Assembly: GCF_000741285.1 (NCBI RefSeq)
Contig: NZ_JGZE01000008.1
Span: forward strand, 25,626-89,625
DNA from: Bifidobacterium mongoliense DSM 21395
GTDB taxonomy: Bacteria > Actinomycetota > Actinomycetes > Actinomycetales > Bifidobacteriaceae
DNA length: 64,000 nucleotides
Direction of reading: 5' to 3'
Positions 34,414 through 43,829 of this stretch are shown piece by piece (the stretch's first letter is position 1; each line of letters begins with the position of its first letter). The position numbers and the translations under genes are program-made. A model generated the notes under the pieces. It did no database searches and was not told where the DNA came from. It worked only from the letters and a program-made list of their open reading frames with translations.

Positions 34414-34851
34414 TCAGCGCCACCACATGGTCATGAGGAAGCCGGCCATGATGATCGCGAAGGCGATGGCCAGGTTCCAGGCGCCGATATTGGGGATCGG
34501 ATAATCGTTGGTCAGGTAGTACACGACGGCCCACACCAAGCCCAGCAGCATGAGGGTGCAGAACAGCGGGACGAACCAGGAGGGGTTGGCCTTGGTGCCC
34601 TTGATGCTCTCCTCGACACGCCGGGTGTTCTCCTGCTGACGCTGTGCGACGCGGCGCATCTGCGGCGTCATTGACGCGGTGCTGCCCTTGGCGTTGAGTA
34701 CGGCTTCGATCTTATCCATGGGGAGGGCGAGATCGTCCTTATCGGTGGCGTCGGTGCCCTCCGCAGACCCCTCGTCCTTGGTGTCGGCCTGCCAATCCTG
34801 TTGGCCCTGTGAGCCAGTTGCGCTGGTGTTGTGCAGCTCTTCGTCAGCCAT
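34414..34851 (-). CDS. crgA: cell division protein CrgA
   Basis: The actinobacterial divisome protein CrgA has two membrane helices at its C-terminal end. Here they are WFVPLFCTLMLLGLVWAVVY and NLAIAFAIIMAGFLMTMWW, separated by YLTNDYPIPNIGAW. The first 75 residues are polar and longer than in mycobacteria. CrgA helps recruit septal wall enzymes. Its place next to DUF881, trpG and the pkn/pbp/rod operon matches the conserved actinobacterial order. ATG 34851 is chosen because GGAG lies 9 bases before it. Confidence 0.9.
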   Translation of the reverse strand: MADEELHNTSATGSQGQQDWQADTKDEGSAEGTDATDKDDLALPMDKIEAVLNAKGSTASMTPQMRRVAQRQQENTRRVEESIKGTKANPSWFVPLFCTLMLLGLVWAVVYYLTNDYPIPNIGAWNLAIAFAIIMAGFLMTMWWR

Positions 34852-34927
34852 AAGCGTAGTCTCCATTCGATAGGCTAGAAATCATACTAGTGGGTAGACT
34901 CGAAACCGCGGCAATCGGCGAGGAAAT

Positions 34928-35710
34928 GTGGCGATTATGGTGAAACGCACGGGAAAGCACGGCGTGCAACGCTCCAAGTTGGGCGATGCCGCCGTATTCG
35001 TCGTGGTTGCGCTCACCGGGTATCTGCTCATGACCAACGTACGGGTGAATCGCACGACCACCGTCACCTCCGACACCGCGCAGCTCGTCGAGCAGCGCGT
35101 CGCCACGGTCAACGGACTGCAGAAGGACGTCAACGACTTAAGCTCCCAGATCAACGCACTCAACAAGATCACCGATTCGGGTTCCTCGGATTCATCGGAT
35201 GACGCCGGTTCGGGGACCGTGCTGCCCGGTGTCCGCGGGCCGGGTGTGAGCATCACGCTCGACGACTCGCCCTTGTGGGAGCAGGCCGTGAGCGATTCGG
35301 GTTCCGCCGTGAACATCAATGACTATGTGATTCATCAGCAGGACATCGAGGCCGTCGTCAACGCGCTGTGGCATGGGGGCGCCGAGGTGATGATGATCCA
35401 GGACCAACGGGTGCTGTTCAATTCGGCGGTTATCTGCACCGGCAACATCCTCACGCTCCAGGGCAAGAAGTATTCCCCTCCCTACACCGTTTCGGCCATC
35501 GGCAACACCGATGACATGCTCGCCGCGATCGACAAATCGAAGGCTATCAGTACCTATAAGCAGTATGTGCGCGCTTTTGGGCTGGGCTGGAAGGTCGAGA
35601 CGAAGAACCTGGAGTTCCCGCAGGCGGCGGTGCTGCAACCGTTGCGCTATGCGACGGTGAATCACGGGAACGGCACTCATGACAAGAGCACAGGGGAGTC
35701 CGGGAAATGA
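34928..35710 (+). CDS. DUF881 family membrane-anchored protein
   Basis: The 260-residue protein has one N-terminal membrane helix (DAAVFVVVALTGYLLMTNV), a coiled-coil-like region (LVEQRVATVNGLQKDVNDLS), then the DUF881 domain with GPGVSITLDDSP and NALWHGGAEVMMIQDQRV. DUF881 proteins occur next to division genes in Firmicutes and Actinobacteria; function is uncertain. GTG at 34928 or ATG at 34937 could start it. Its stop codon overlaps ATGA at 35707, the probable original sortase start. Confidence 0.85.
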   Translation: MAIMVKRTGKHGVQRSKLGDAAVFVVVALTGYLLMTNVRVNRTTTVTSDTAQLVEQRVATVNGLQKDVNDLSSQINALNKITDSGSSDSSDDAGSGTVLPGVRGPGVSITLDDSPLWEQAVSDSGSAVNINDYVIHQQDIEAVVNALWHGGAEVMMIQDQRVLFNSAVICTGNILTLQGKKYSPPYTVSAIGNTDDMLAAIDKSKAISTYKQYVRAFGLGWKVETKNLEFPQAAVLQPLRYATVNHGNGTHDKSTGESGK

Positions 35711-35728
35711 CAGATCACGATCGCATGG

Positions 35729-37075
35729 GTGATGGTACGGATTCCGGTGCCGATACGGGCGCCGATGACGCGCGGACGGGTGCGTCGGGGGGACGCGAAC
35801 GGCCCCGCCGGCGCTCCGGGCGCACGCACGCCGAGGGAGGCGGGTTCGTCGAGCTTCGGCCGTGGGCCGGTGCGCCGATCGTTCGAAGGCGATCTCTCGG
35901 CGGTGTCGGACTTCGCTCCGATCCATGTCGACACCGCCCATGGCGTGGACGACGGACCGCGTGATGACCAGCAGGCCGATTCACCGAACGGTCCGCGGTA
36001 CGGGCATACGAAAACCGGCTTCGGATGGCAGTTGCTGGGCGTGTTCGCCGAGCTGTTGCTGACTCTTGCGGCGATCTGCGGGCTGTATATCGCATGGCAG
36101 ATGTGGTGGACCGGCGTGCAGTCGGAGCACCTGCAACAACAGCAATTGCAATCAGTGGGTTGGTCTGATCCGGCGCAGGGCGGTCAGGCGAAGATCGCCG
36201 CACCGCAACAGGGCGACCCGCCGGTGCAGCCGCAGCAGGCGTTCGACGGCGACCTCATCGCGCAGATTTATGTGCCGCGCTTCGGCGATCAGTGGCGACG
36301 CACCGTCGTTCAGGGAACCGGGGCCGAGGAACTCAACAAGCATGGGATGGGGCACTACCCCGACACCCAGATGCCCGGGCAATTGGGCAACATGGCCATC
36401 GCCGGCCACCGCAACGGGTATGGCCAGCCGTTGGGCGATGTCGACAAACTCCAGAGCGGCGATCCCATCGTGCTGCGCACGAAGGACTACTGGTACGTCT
36501 ATCGCTATACGACCAACAAGATCGTGCTTCCCGAACAGGTCGACGTTATCGCACCGAATCCCGAACACCCGGGGCAGCAGCCTACGGCGCGCATGATCAC
36601 CTTGACCACCTGTGAGCCCAAATATTCCACGCCGACCCACCGCTGGATCAGCCACGGCGAGCTCGCCTACTGGGCGAAGGGCTCGGACGGGATCCCCAAG
36701 GAGCTGTCCGCCACCGACGGTTCCGGTGCCGTGCGGTTCGTGAACAACCAGACCCAGTCGCCGATGTCGAAGTTGTCATCGCTGGTCCCGGTCATGCAGG
36801 TGGCGTTGCTGTGCTATCTCGTGCTGTTCATCGCCGCCGCAGCCGCCTGGCGCTGGCCGGCACGCCGCGCCATTCGCGAAGGACGAGTTCGCAGGCCCGC
36901 CGCCAGCATCTACGGCTCGATTCTGCGTCTGCAGCCCGGCGTGGCTCCGGTGCGCTTCCTGCTGCTGTTGATCCTGCTGGTCGTTTCCGCCGCCGCATTG
37001 TTGCAATGGGGGTTCCCATGGGCCGCGACGACGATTCCGTATCTACGTTCGATATCGGGCTTCGTGACGGTGTAG
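35729..37075 (+). CDS. class E sortase (N-terminus affected by a frameshift)
   Basis: The catalytic domain is clear: MAIAGHRNGYG (His), MITLTTCEPKYSTPTHRW (Cys and Arg). A membrane helix precedes it (LLGVFAELLLTLAAICGLYI) and two more hydrophobic stretches follow (LVPVMQVALLCYLVLFIAAA and FLLLLILLVVSAAALL), which is unusual. Sortases of this class join sorted proteins to the wall. The natural start is probably ATG 35707, which overlaps the DUF881 stop and follows a GGGAGT-type binding site. That frame is lost at six G (35787-35792). With five, the reading TGASGDANGPAG would join it to the open frame given here. ATG 35729 itself has no binding site. Confidence 0.8.
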   Translation: MMVRIPVPIRAPMTRGRVRRGDANGPAGAPGARTPREAGSSSFGRGPVRRSFEGDLSAVSDFAPIHVDTAHGVDDGPRDDQQADSPNGPRYGHTKTGFGWQLLGVFAELLLTLAAICGLYIAWQMWWTGVQSEHLQQQQLQSVGWSDPAQGGQAKIAAPQQGDPPVQPQQAFDGDLIAQIYVPRFGDQWRRTVVQGTGAEELNKHGMGHYPDTQMPGQLGNMAIAGHRNGYGQPLGDVDKLQSGDPIVLRTKDYWYVYRYTTNKIVLPEQVDVIAPNPEHPGQQPTARMITLTTCEPKYSTPTHRWISHGELAYWAKGSDGIPKELSATDGSGAVRFVNNQTQSPMSKLSSLVPVMQVALLCYLVLFIAAAAAWRWPARRAIREGRVRRPAASIYGSILRLQPGVAPVRFLLLLILLVVSAAALLQWGFPWAATTIPYLRSISGFVTV

Positions 37076-37193
37076 GGGATTGTGGTGCGCCATGGTGATG
37101 GTGTGACATCGTGACCGTATGATGGCGCACCGCCCGGCGCAGCCATCGCCGCGGGATAAGCTGTGGTGACATGAGGAACGAATGGGGGATGCG

Positions 37194-37856
37194 ATGCCGA
37201 CAACGGCCCATATTCTGGTAATCGATAACTATGATTCCTTCGTCTACACGATCGTGGGGTATCTCAAGACTTTGGGAGCCTCGGTCGACGTGTATCGCAA
37301 CGATGCCATCGATCCGTCCGATCGTTCCGTGCTCGATGGATACGACGGCGTGCTGATCTCGCCCGGTCCCGGAGCCCCAGCAGATTCCGGCGTCAGCGAG
37401 GATATGATTCGCCTGTGTGCCGCGACGCGTACGCCCATGTTCGGGGTGTGCCTCGGGCTGCAGGCGCTCGCGGAGGTCTATGGTGCCACGGTGAGCCACG
37501 CGCCCTCCATCATGCACGGCAAGACGAGCCTGGTCGATCATGTGGATGATGAGATCTTCGCCGGTGTGGCGCAGCCCATGGTCGCCACGCGCTACCATTC
37601 CCTGGCGGTGGACCCCGAGACCGTGCCCGACGACCTGGTCGTGACCGCCTGGACGCATGACGATCACATCGTGCAGGGCATGCGCCACCGCAGCCTGCCG
37701 ATGTACGCCGTGCAGTTCCACCCCGAGTCCGTGCTGACGCAAGACGGATACCGGTTGCTGGCGAACTGGCTGGCGTTGTGCGGGCAGAGCGATGCGGTGG
37801 AGCGTTCGATCGGCCGCCAGCCGAATGTCACCGCGGCCGAGAACGCCGCGGCATAG
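37194..37856 (+). CDS. glutamine amidotransferase, anthranilate/aminodeoxychorismate synthase component II
   Basis: Class I glutamine amidotransferase of 220 residues. It begins HILVIDNYDSFVYTI, with the oxyanion loop VLISPGPGAP, the catalytic Cys in FGVCLGLQALAE, and the His-Glu pair in QFHPESVLT. It supplies ammonia from glutamine for anthranilate (TrpG) or aminodeoxychorismate (PabA). The sequence alone does not separate the two, and no partner is in the window. In actinobacteria this gene sits next to pknB as here. ATG 37194 follows GGGGG by a good distance. It is convergent with pknB, whose stop codon follows directly. Confidence 0.85.
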   Translation: MPTTAHILVIDNYDSFVYTIVGYLKTLGASVDVYRNDAIDPSDRSVLDGYDGVLISPGPGAPADSGVSEDMIRLCAATRTPMFGVCLGLQALAEVYGATVSHAPSIMHGKTSLVDHVDDEIFAGVAQPMVATRYHSLAVDPETVPDDLVVTAWTHDDHIVQGMRHRSLPMYAVQFHPESVLTQDGYRLLANWLALCGQSDAVERSIGRQPNVTAAENAAA

Positions 37857-39920
37857 CTAGTTACCTGACTTCGAGCTACTGGGAGAATCCGTGGGTGACG
37901 GACTGCTGCTTGCGGACTTGAGCGTCAACGTGACCGTGGAGCCCTTGTCGGCCTTGCCGGCCGGTGGATTCATGCTCTGGACGATATCGCTGTCCTGCGG
38001 GTTGGGCGAGGACGAATCCGTCGCGACTTTGAAGCCAGCGTCTTCGAGGAGCTTCTTGGCATCCTTGTAGGTCGTTGTGCCCGGGTTGATGCCCTGCGGT
38101 ATGTCGACCTGTTCCTTTCCGGTCGAGACGTGGATGGTGATGCTGGTGCCCTGCTGTACCACCGTGCCTGAGCCCGGGTTGATGCTGATGACCGACCCGG
38201 CGGGCACGGTGTCCGACGTCTGGTCGGAGCGTGAATCCGTGCTGAAACCGAGGCCTCGCAGTGTGTTGATCACCTGATCCTGCGGCTTGCCCACGAGGTT
38301 GTCGGGGACCTGGGTCATGCCGGTCGAGATGTACAACGTGACCGTCTCGCCCTGCTCGAGCGACGATCCTTCGGCCGGATCGGTGCGCGTGGCACGGTCC
38401 TTCGGCACGTCGTTGCTGTTCTCGGACTGGATGCTTGGATTGACCTTGAACCCGGCGTCCTCCAAGGTCGAACGCGCCTCGTCCTGGGTGAGGTTCTTGA
38501 CGGTGGGGACCGTCGCGGTCTTCGGTCCGGTGGAGAACCAGACGTCGACCGCGGAGCCCCTGGCGACCTTGGTGCCTCCGCGGGGATCCTGCTTCGTCCA
38601 CGTGCCCTTGGGCTGGGTGGAATCGGTGTCCTCCTTGACCGAGATGCGCAGGCCGATCTCCTGGAGCTGCGCTTTGGCGCGGTCCTGCGTCGTTTCCGAG
38701 GTGAACGTGGGGACGACGACCAGGGCGTTGGCCTTGCGTTGGTTCTCATAGGCGTAGAAACCGAAGACCGCCGCCAGGATGATGACGAGTCCGGCGATGA
38801 TGGCGCCGATCGTGATGTTGCGCTTGCGGCGTTTGTTCTTCGCGGCGAGGGCGCGTTGCTCCGCCCGCGATTTGACCATGGTGTCGGAAGCGGCGGGGGC
38901 GACGGATTCGAACTGGCCGGTCACCGGGTTGTACGCCTGGGTCGCGGTGGTCTCGTTCGGTGTCATCGCCTGCGTGGCGGCCGTCTGCTCGGCCTCCTTG
39001 CGCTCTTTCATGTTGGCCAGGTCGGTCAACGGGTTGAAGGCGGCGGCGACGGGTATTCCGCCATTCATGAAGGTCAGGACGTCGTTCTTGAATTCCGAGG
39101 CGGTGGCATACCGGTTCTGCCGGTCCTTCGCCATGGCCTTCGCGCAGATCTGGTCCCACATCTTCGGCAGTCCGGGCACCACGGCGCTCGGCGGTGTGGC
39201 GACTTCGGAGACGTGCTGGTAGGCGATCGCGACGGCTGAGTCGCCGGTGAACGGCGGCCGGCCGGTGAGCATTTCGTAGAGCACGCAGCCCGCCGAATAG
39301 AGGTCGGAGCGCATATCCACGGTCTCGCCGCGCGCCTGCTCGGGGGAGAGGTACTGCGCGGTGCCCACCACGCCCTGCGACTTGGTCATGGTAGCGACCG
39401 AGTCGTCGAGCGCGCGGGCGATGCCGAAGTCCATGACCTTGACCATGCCCTGGTCGGAGATCATGATGTTGCCGGGCTTGATGTCGCGGTGGATGATCCC
39501 CATGCGGTGCGAGTAGTCGAGGGCACCCAGCACGCCGAGCATGACTTGTTCGGCGTCGCGCTGGCTCAGCGGCCCGTTCGCCTTGATGATGTCGCGCAGG
39601 GTCTGGCCCTTGACGTACTCCATGACGATGTAGGGCATGCGTTCGGTGTGCCCCGTCTCGTCCACTCCGGTCTCTTCGCCGGAATCGTAAATGTTCACGA
39701 TGTTGGGGTTGTTCATCTGCGCGACCGAATGCGCCTCGCGGCGGAAGCGTGTCAGGAAGATCTCGTCGTTGGCGAGGTCGGAGCGCATGATCTTGATGGC
39801 GACGGTGCGTCCGAGCCGGGTGTCGTTGGCGACGCGCACTTCGGCCATGCCTCCGCGGCCGATGAGCTGGCCAAGTTGGTACCGCCCGTTTGCCAACGAG
39901 GAGGGGAGATTGTTGCTCAT
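37857..39920 (-). CDS. pknB: Ser/Thr protein kinase with PASTA domains
   Basis: The N-terminal kinase domain (about 1-275) is intact: glycine loop IGRGGMAEV, Lys in TVAIKIM, HRDIKPGNIM and DFGIA. A membrane helix lies at about 368-390 (ITIGAIIAGLVIILAAVFGF). Outside are four PASTA repeats, each beginning with a pattern like VPTVKNLTQDEARSTLEDAG, plus a Ser-rich end. PASTA domains sense muropeptides or lipid II and adjust growth and division. ATG 39920 has AAGGAG upstream and overlaps the pknA stop by four bases. It is the last gene of the fhaA-to-pknB operon. Confidence 0.95.
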   Translation of the reverse strand: MSNNLPSSLANGRYQLGQLIGRGGMAEVRVANDTRLGRTVAIKIMRSDLANDEIFLTRFRREAHSVAQMNNPNIVNIYDSGEETGVDETGHTERMPYIVMEYVKGQTLRDIIKANGPLSQRDAEQVMLGVLGALDYSHRMGIIHRDIKPGNIMISDQGMVKVMDFGIARALDDSVATMTKSQGVVGTAQYLSPEQARGETVDMRSDLYSAGCVLYEMLTGRPPFTGDSAVAIAYQHVSEVATPPSAVVPGLPKMWDQICAKAMAKDRQNRYATASEFKNDVLTFMNGGIPVAAAFNPLTDLANMKERKEAEQTAATQAMTPNETTATQAYNPVTGQFESVAPAASDTMVKSRAEQRALAAKNKRRKRNITIGAIIAGLVIILAAVFGFYAYENQRKANALVVVPTFTSETTQDRAKAQLQEIGLRISVKEDTDSTQPKGTWTKQDPRGGTKVARGSAVDVWFSTGPKTATVPTVKNLTQDEARSTLEDAGFKVNPSIQSENSNDVPKDRATRTDPAEGSSLEQGETVTLYISTGMTQVPDNLVGKPQDQVINTLRGLGFSTDSRSDQTSDTVPAGSVISINPGSGTVVQQGTSITIHVSTGKEQVDIPQGINPGTTTYKDAKKLLEDAGFKVATDSSSPNPQDSDIVQSMNPPAGKADKGSTVTLTLKSASSSPSPTDSPSSSKSGN

Positions 39921-40963
39921 TGTTGCTCCTTCCATGGGGTCTGCCCGTGCGAGCTTGCGCTTCGCGGGGCGGACGGTGCGCTGATGAAGACCTGTGATGA
40001 CGCATCCGCGTCGGGTGTGACGATGGTCGGGCCGTCCTGACTGTGGAGGTTGGCCACATGCGGGGCGCTGACGACCCGTCGCGGCATCCGCCGTGTGGTG
40101 GGCACGATTGTGGTCGGGCTGGCTAGGGCGGTCTGCTGGTCGAGCAGCCGGCGTTCGATGCGCGCCAGGGTGCGCGAGACGACCAGAGCGTCCGCCGGGC
40201 GATCCAGCGGATCCTTGGAGAGCATCGCCATGACGAACTCAGCGAGTTGCACGTCGACTGTGTCGGGCAGCGGCGGGGCGGGTTCGTTCACATGCGCGGC
40301 CGCGATGTCGATGGGCGTGGCGCCGGTGAACGGCCGGTGACCGCACAGGCCCTCGTAGGCGACGACGCCGAGCGAATAGATGTCGGATTGCGCCGTGGCA
40401 TGCTTGCCCTGCGCCTGTTCGGGAGAGATGTACTGCGCCGTGCCCACGACCATGCCGTCCTGGGTGATCTGCTCCTGATCGGTCGAATAGGAGACGCCGA
40501 AATCGGTGATCTTCACGTCCCCGTTGTCGGAGACCATGATGTTCGCGGGTTTGACATCGCGGTGGATGATGCCGTGCGAATGCGCGACGAACAGGCCGCG
40601 GGCGACCTGGATGAGGATCGGCAGCAGTTCGGTCGGATCCATGGCCCCACGCTCGTGGAAGATGTCGGCTAGGGACTTGCTCGGCACGTATTCCATGATG
40701 AGGAAGCCGATGCCGTCGTGCTCGTAGTATTCGAACAACGCCGCGATGTTGGGGTGGGCGAGGTTCGCCGAATTGTGCGCCTCGACCCGCAGTCGGCGCA
40801 GCTTCGCCTCGACGTTGTCGGTGTCGCCGCGCAACGCCTTGATGGCGACGGCGCGCCCCAACTGGATGTCATAGCCCTTCCAGACCTCACCCATACCGCC
40901 CTGCGCCAGCCTGTGGTCCAGGCGGTAGCGACGGTGGATGAGCTGTCCTTCCACGAGTTTCAT
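39917..40963 (-). CDS. pknA: Ser/Thr protein kinase (PknA-like, no membrane helix)
   Basis: Kinase of 348 residues with LAQGGMGEVWKG, AVAIKALRG, HRDVKPANIM and DFGVS. After the kinase domain (about residue 268) come only polar segments with SSHGQTPWKEQQ at the end. No hydrophobic helix is present, unlike mycobacterial PknA. It should therefore be cytosolic or held by partners. Its start overlaps the pbpA stop by four bases, so translation is coupled. Confidence 0.9.
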   Translation of the reverse strand: MKLVEGQLIHRRYRLDHRLAQGGMGEVWKGYDIQLGRAVAIKALRGDTDNVEAKLRRLRVEAHNSANLAHPNIAALFEYYEHDGIGFLIMEYVPSKSLADIFHERGAMDPTELLPILIQVARGLFVAHSHGIIHRDVKPANIMVSDNGDVKITDFGVSYSTDQEQITQDGMVVGTAQYISPEQAQGKHATAQSDIYSLGVVAYEGLCGHRPFTGATPIDIAAAHVNEPAPPLPDTVDVQLAEFVMAMLSKDPLDRPADALVVSRTLARIERRLLDQQTALASPTTIVPTTRRMPRRVVSAPHVANLHSQDGPTIVTPDADASSQVFISAPSAPRSASSHGQTPWKEQQ

Positions 40964-42426
40964 CGCTGCAGCACCTCCTGCATCATCTGCTTCATAATCG
41001 GTCCGGCGGCGTAGGAGCCGAGGACGTCGACGTTGTGGACCACGACCGCCACCGCGATCTTCGGATCATCCGCGGGGGCGAACCCGATGACCCATCCGTC
41101 GATGCTGGCGTTGGCCACGCCGATCTGGGCCGTGCCCGTCTTCGCCGCGACCTTGATGCCGTCGATCTCCAGGTTCGTGTTCTCTTTGGTCACCACGCCC
41201 TGCATCATCTCGTTGAGCTTGTCCGCTGTGTCGTGGCTGAACGCCTGCGACATGACCGCGGGCTGGGTCTGGGAGACCACCGACAGGTCACTGGCGCGAA
41301 CCCGATCGACCAGGGTCGGGCGCATGAGCGTGCCGCCGTTCGCCACGGCCGAGGCGATCAGGGCGTTCTGCAGAGGCGTCTCCTGCACGTCGCCCTGGCC
41401 GATGGAGGCGAGGGCGAGCTTGTCGGCGGCTATGCCGGTCGGGAAGGTGGAGGCGATGGCCTTCATCGGCGAGCCGGTGGAATCGTTGCCGTCGACGGTG
41501 ATGGATTCGCCGAAACCGAACCGTTTGGCCTGTTGCGCGATGGCGTCGTCGCCCAGGGACACCCCGAGCTGCGCGAAGGCGGTGTTCGACGAATACGCGA
41601 AGGCGTCCTCGAACGAGATCTTGCCGTCGGATCCGTTGGCTGATGCCTCGACGTTCGTCAGGTCCGTCGCCGTGCCCGGCAGCGTGTAGCTCGCCCCGGC
41701 GGGTATCGAGGAATCCGGCTGGTACTTGCCCGACTCGAGGGCCGCCGCCGCGACGACCGTCTTGAACGTGGAGCCCGGCGGGTAGTACTGCGAGGTCGTG
41801 CGGTTGATCATGGGGCTGTTGTCGACGGAGGTCAGGTCGGAATACGCCTTGTTGGATGCCGCGGTGTTGTGCTGCGCCAACGTGTTCGGATCGTAGCTGG
41901 GGGTGCTCGCCATGGCGAGGATTCGCCCGGTCTTGGGTTCGATGGCGACCGCCGCGGCGTCCTTGCCCTGCAGCAGGGAGAACGTCGATTCCTGCAGCTT
42001 GGGGTCGATGGACGTTTCGATGGACGCGCCCTTGTTCTCATCCCCGGTCATCAGGGATTTGAATTGCTGCCAGAACAGCGCATCGGCATCGCCGCTGAGC
42101 AGCTCGTTGCGTGACATCTCGATGCCGCGGTCGACCGGATGCGTGATCGAGAAGAAGCCGGTGATGGGGGCGTACAGCTCGCCCTTGCTGTAGGAACGCT
42201 GATACTCGAAGGCGTCGTTGACGGGGTCGGATTTCGCCATCACCGTGCCGTCGGAGGACAGGATGGCGCCGCGCGGCGCACCGATCTGGTGGTACAGGGC
42301 TCGCGTATTGCGCGGGTCGGCATTGAGGCGGCTGCCGGCGACGGCCGTGATGATCGTGGAGGACATCGCCAGAATCGCGAAGAGCGCGATGACGGCGGTG
42401 AACAACTGGCGCAGTGTCTTGTTCAT
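40960..42426 (-). CDS. pbpA: penicillin-binding protein (PbpA, class B transpeptidase)
   Basis: At 488 residues this is a class B PBP with an N-terminal membrane anchor (FTAVIALFAILAMSSTIITA), a short pedestal domain and a transpeptidase domain. The three active-site motifs are present: SxxK in PGSTFKTVVAAAA, SxN in AYSSNTAFAQ, and KTGTAQ. It cross-links peptidoglycan and pairs with the RodA encoded just upstream (4-bp overlap at 42423-42426). Confidence 0.95.
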   Translation of the reverse strand: MNKTLRQLFTAVIALFAILAMSSTIITAVAGSRLNADPRNTRALYHQIGAPRGAILSSDGTVMAKSDPVNDAFEYQRSYSKGELYAPITGFFSITHPVDRGIEMSRNELLSGDADALFWQQFKSLMTGDENKGASIETSIDPKLQESTFSLLQGKDAAAVAIEPKTGRILAMASTPSYDPNTLAQHNTAASNKAYSDLTSVDNSPMINRTTSQYYPPGSTFKTVVAAAALESGKYQPDSSIPAGASYTLPGTATDLTNVEASANGSDGKISFEDAFAYSSNTAFAQLGVSLGDDAIAQQAKRFGFGESITVDGNDSTGSPMKAIASTFPTGIAADKLALASIGQGDVQETPLQNALIASAVANGGTLMRPTLVDRVRASDLSVVSQTQPAVMSQAFSHDTADKLNEMMQGVVTKENTNLEIDGIKVAAKTGTAQIGVANASIDGWVIGFAPADDPKIAVAVVVHNVDVLGSYAAGPIMKQMMQEVLQR

Positions 42427-43829
42427 GCCCTCGCCTCCCCGGCCGCATGGCGGTGCGAGCTGCGCTGGCTGAGTTCGCGCTCGCGTAGGACGGCCAACGC
42501 CTCGTATTCGAAGGTGTCCGAATCGGTGTCGACCGCAGGGCGGTTCGCCGCGTTGGAGATGACGATGAGCAGTCCCGCCAGCAGATAGTTGGCGATGAGG
42601 GAGGATCCGCCGGCGGCCATGTACGGCATGGTCAGACCGGTCAACGGAATGACGAGCGTGATGCCGCCGACGACTGTGAAGACCTGGAAGGCCATGGTGA
42701 AGACGAGGCCGGCGGCGAGCAGCTTGCCGAAGCCGTCCTTGATCTTCATCGCGGTGATGAAGCCCGAAGTGATGATGACCACGTAGAGCACGAGCACGGC
42801 CAGCAGCCCGGTCAGGCCGAGTTCCTCGCCGATGGATGAGTAGATGAAGTCGGAGTTCGCCAGCGGGGTGATGGAGGGGTGGCCCTGGCCGATGCCGGTG
42901 CCGAGGATTCCGCCCGACGCCATGCCGAACAGGCCTTTGACCAGCTGGGATGAGCCGCCGGGGTACTGGTTGTAGACCTGGGCGTCGAAGGGATGCAGCC
43001 AGGCCTGGACCCGATAGCCCACGTGTGCGAAGAGGCGGGCGGCGGCGGCGCTACCGGCGACGAAGGCCACGAATCCGATGGCCATCCAGCTTTTGCGGCC
43101 GGTGGCGACATAGAGCATCGAGACGTACATCGCGAAGTACAGCAGCGAGGTTCCCAGATCGTGCTGCATGATCAGCACACCCATGGAAGCGAACCAGATC
43201 ACGATGATGGGGCCGAGATCCTTGACGCGGGGCAGACGCATGCCGAGGACCTTGCGGCCGCCGACGGCGAGCTGGTCCCGGTGGTCGAAGAGATAGGCGG
43301 CGAAGAAGAACGCCAGGAAGAGCTTGGCGAATTCGCCGGGCTGCAGCGTATGGCTGCCGAAGCCGATCCAAATGCGCGCCCCGCCGATCTCCTTGCCGAT
43401 CACGGGCAGCATCGGGGAGAGCAGCAGCGCCAGACCGACGACCATGCTCACGTAGGAGAAGCGCCGCAGGATGCGGTAGTCGCGCAGGAAGACGACGAGC
43501 AATGCGGTGCACACGAGGGCCACGCAGGTCCAGATGAGCTGGCGGTAGGCCACGTCGGTGTCCATTTCGGCGTCGATGCGTGCCACCATCGCGGTGCCGA
43601 TCGTCGTGAGCATGAGCACGCAGGGCAGGATGGACTGGCTGGCGTACGGCTGGAATTTGAGCAGCAGCCCCCACAGGACAAGGAACAGCGCGCCGATGAC
43701 GGCGAGCAGGCCGGCGAACCGTGTGGGGAACGTGCCCAGCGTGCGTTGGAACATCTGGAAGTACAACAGGAAGCTCAGCACCATGGTGAATGCGAGGAGC
43801 GAGACCTGGCGCAGGCGCATGACGATCAT
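42423..43829 (-). CDS. rodA: RodA/FtsW-family peptidoglycan polymerase
   Basis: A SEDS-family protein of 468 residues with about ten membrane helices. Typical stretches are RIWIGFGSHTLQPGEFAKLF, DLGTSLLYFAMYVSMLYVAT, and a C-terminal segment GGITLVIPLTGLTMPYMAAG with the PLTG-like loop. SEDS proteins polymerise lipid II together with a class B PBP, here PbpA. The cytosolic tail is charged. The start overlaps the pstP stop by four bases. Confidence 0.95.
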   Translation of the reverse strand: MIVMRLRQVSLLAFTMVLSFLLYFQMFQRTLGTFPTRFAGLLAVIGALFLVLWGLLLKFQPYASQSILPCVLMLTTIGTAMVARIDAEMDTDVAYRQLIWTCVALVCTALLVVFLRDYRILRRFSYVSMVVGLALLLSPMLPVIGKEIGGARIWIGFGSHTLQPGEFAKLFLAFFFAAYLFDHRDQLAVGGRKVLGMRLPRVKDLGPIIVIWFASMGVLIMQHDLGTSLLYFAMYVSMLYVATGRKSWMAIGFVAFVAGSAAAARLFAHVGYRVQAWLHPFDAQVYNQYPGGSSQLVKGLFGMASGGILGTGIGQGHPSITPLANSDFIYSSIGEELGLTGLLAVLVLYVVIITSGFITAMKIKDGFGKLLAAGLVFTMAFQVFTVVGGITLVIPLTGLTMPYMAAGGSSLIANYLLAGLLIVISNAANRPAVDTDSDTFEYEALAVLRERELSQRSSHRHAAGEARA

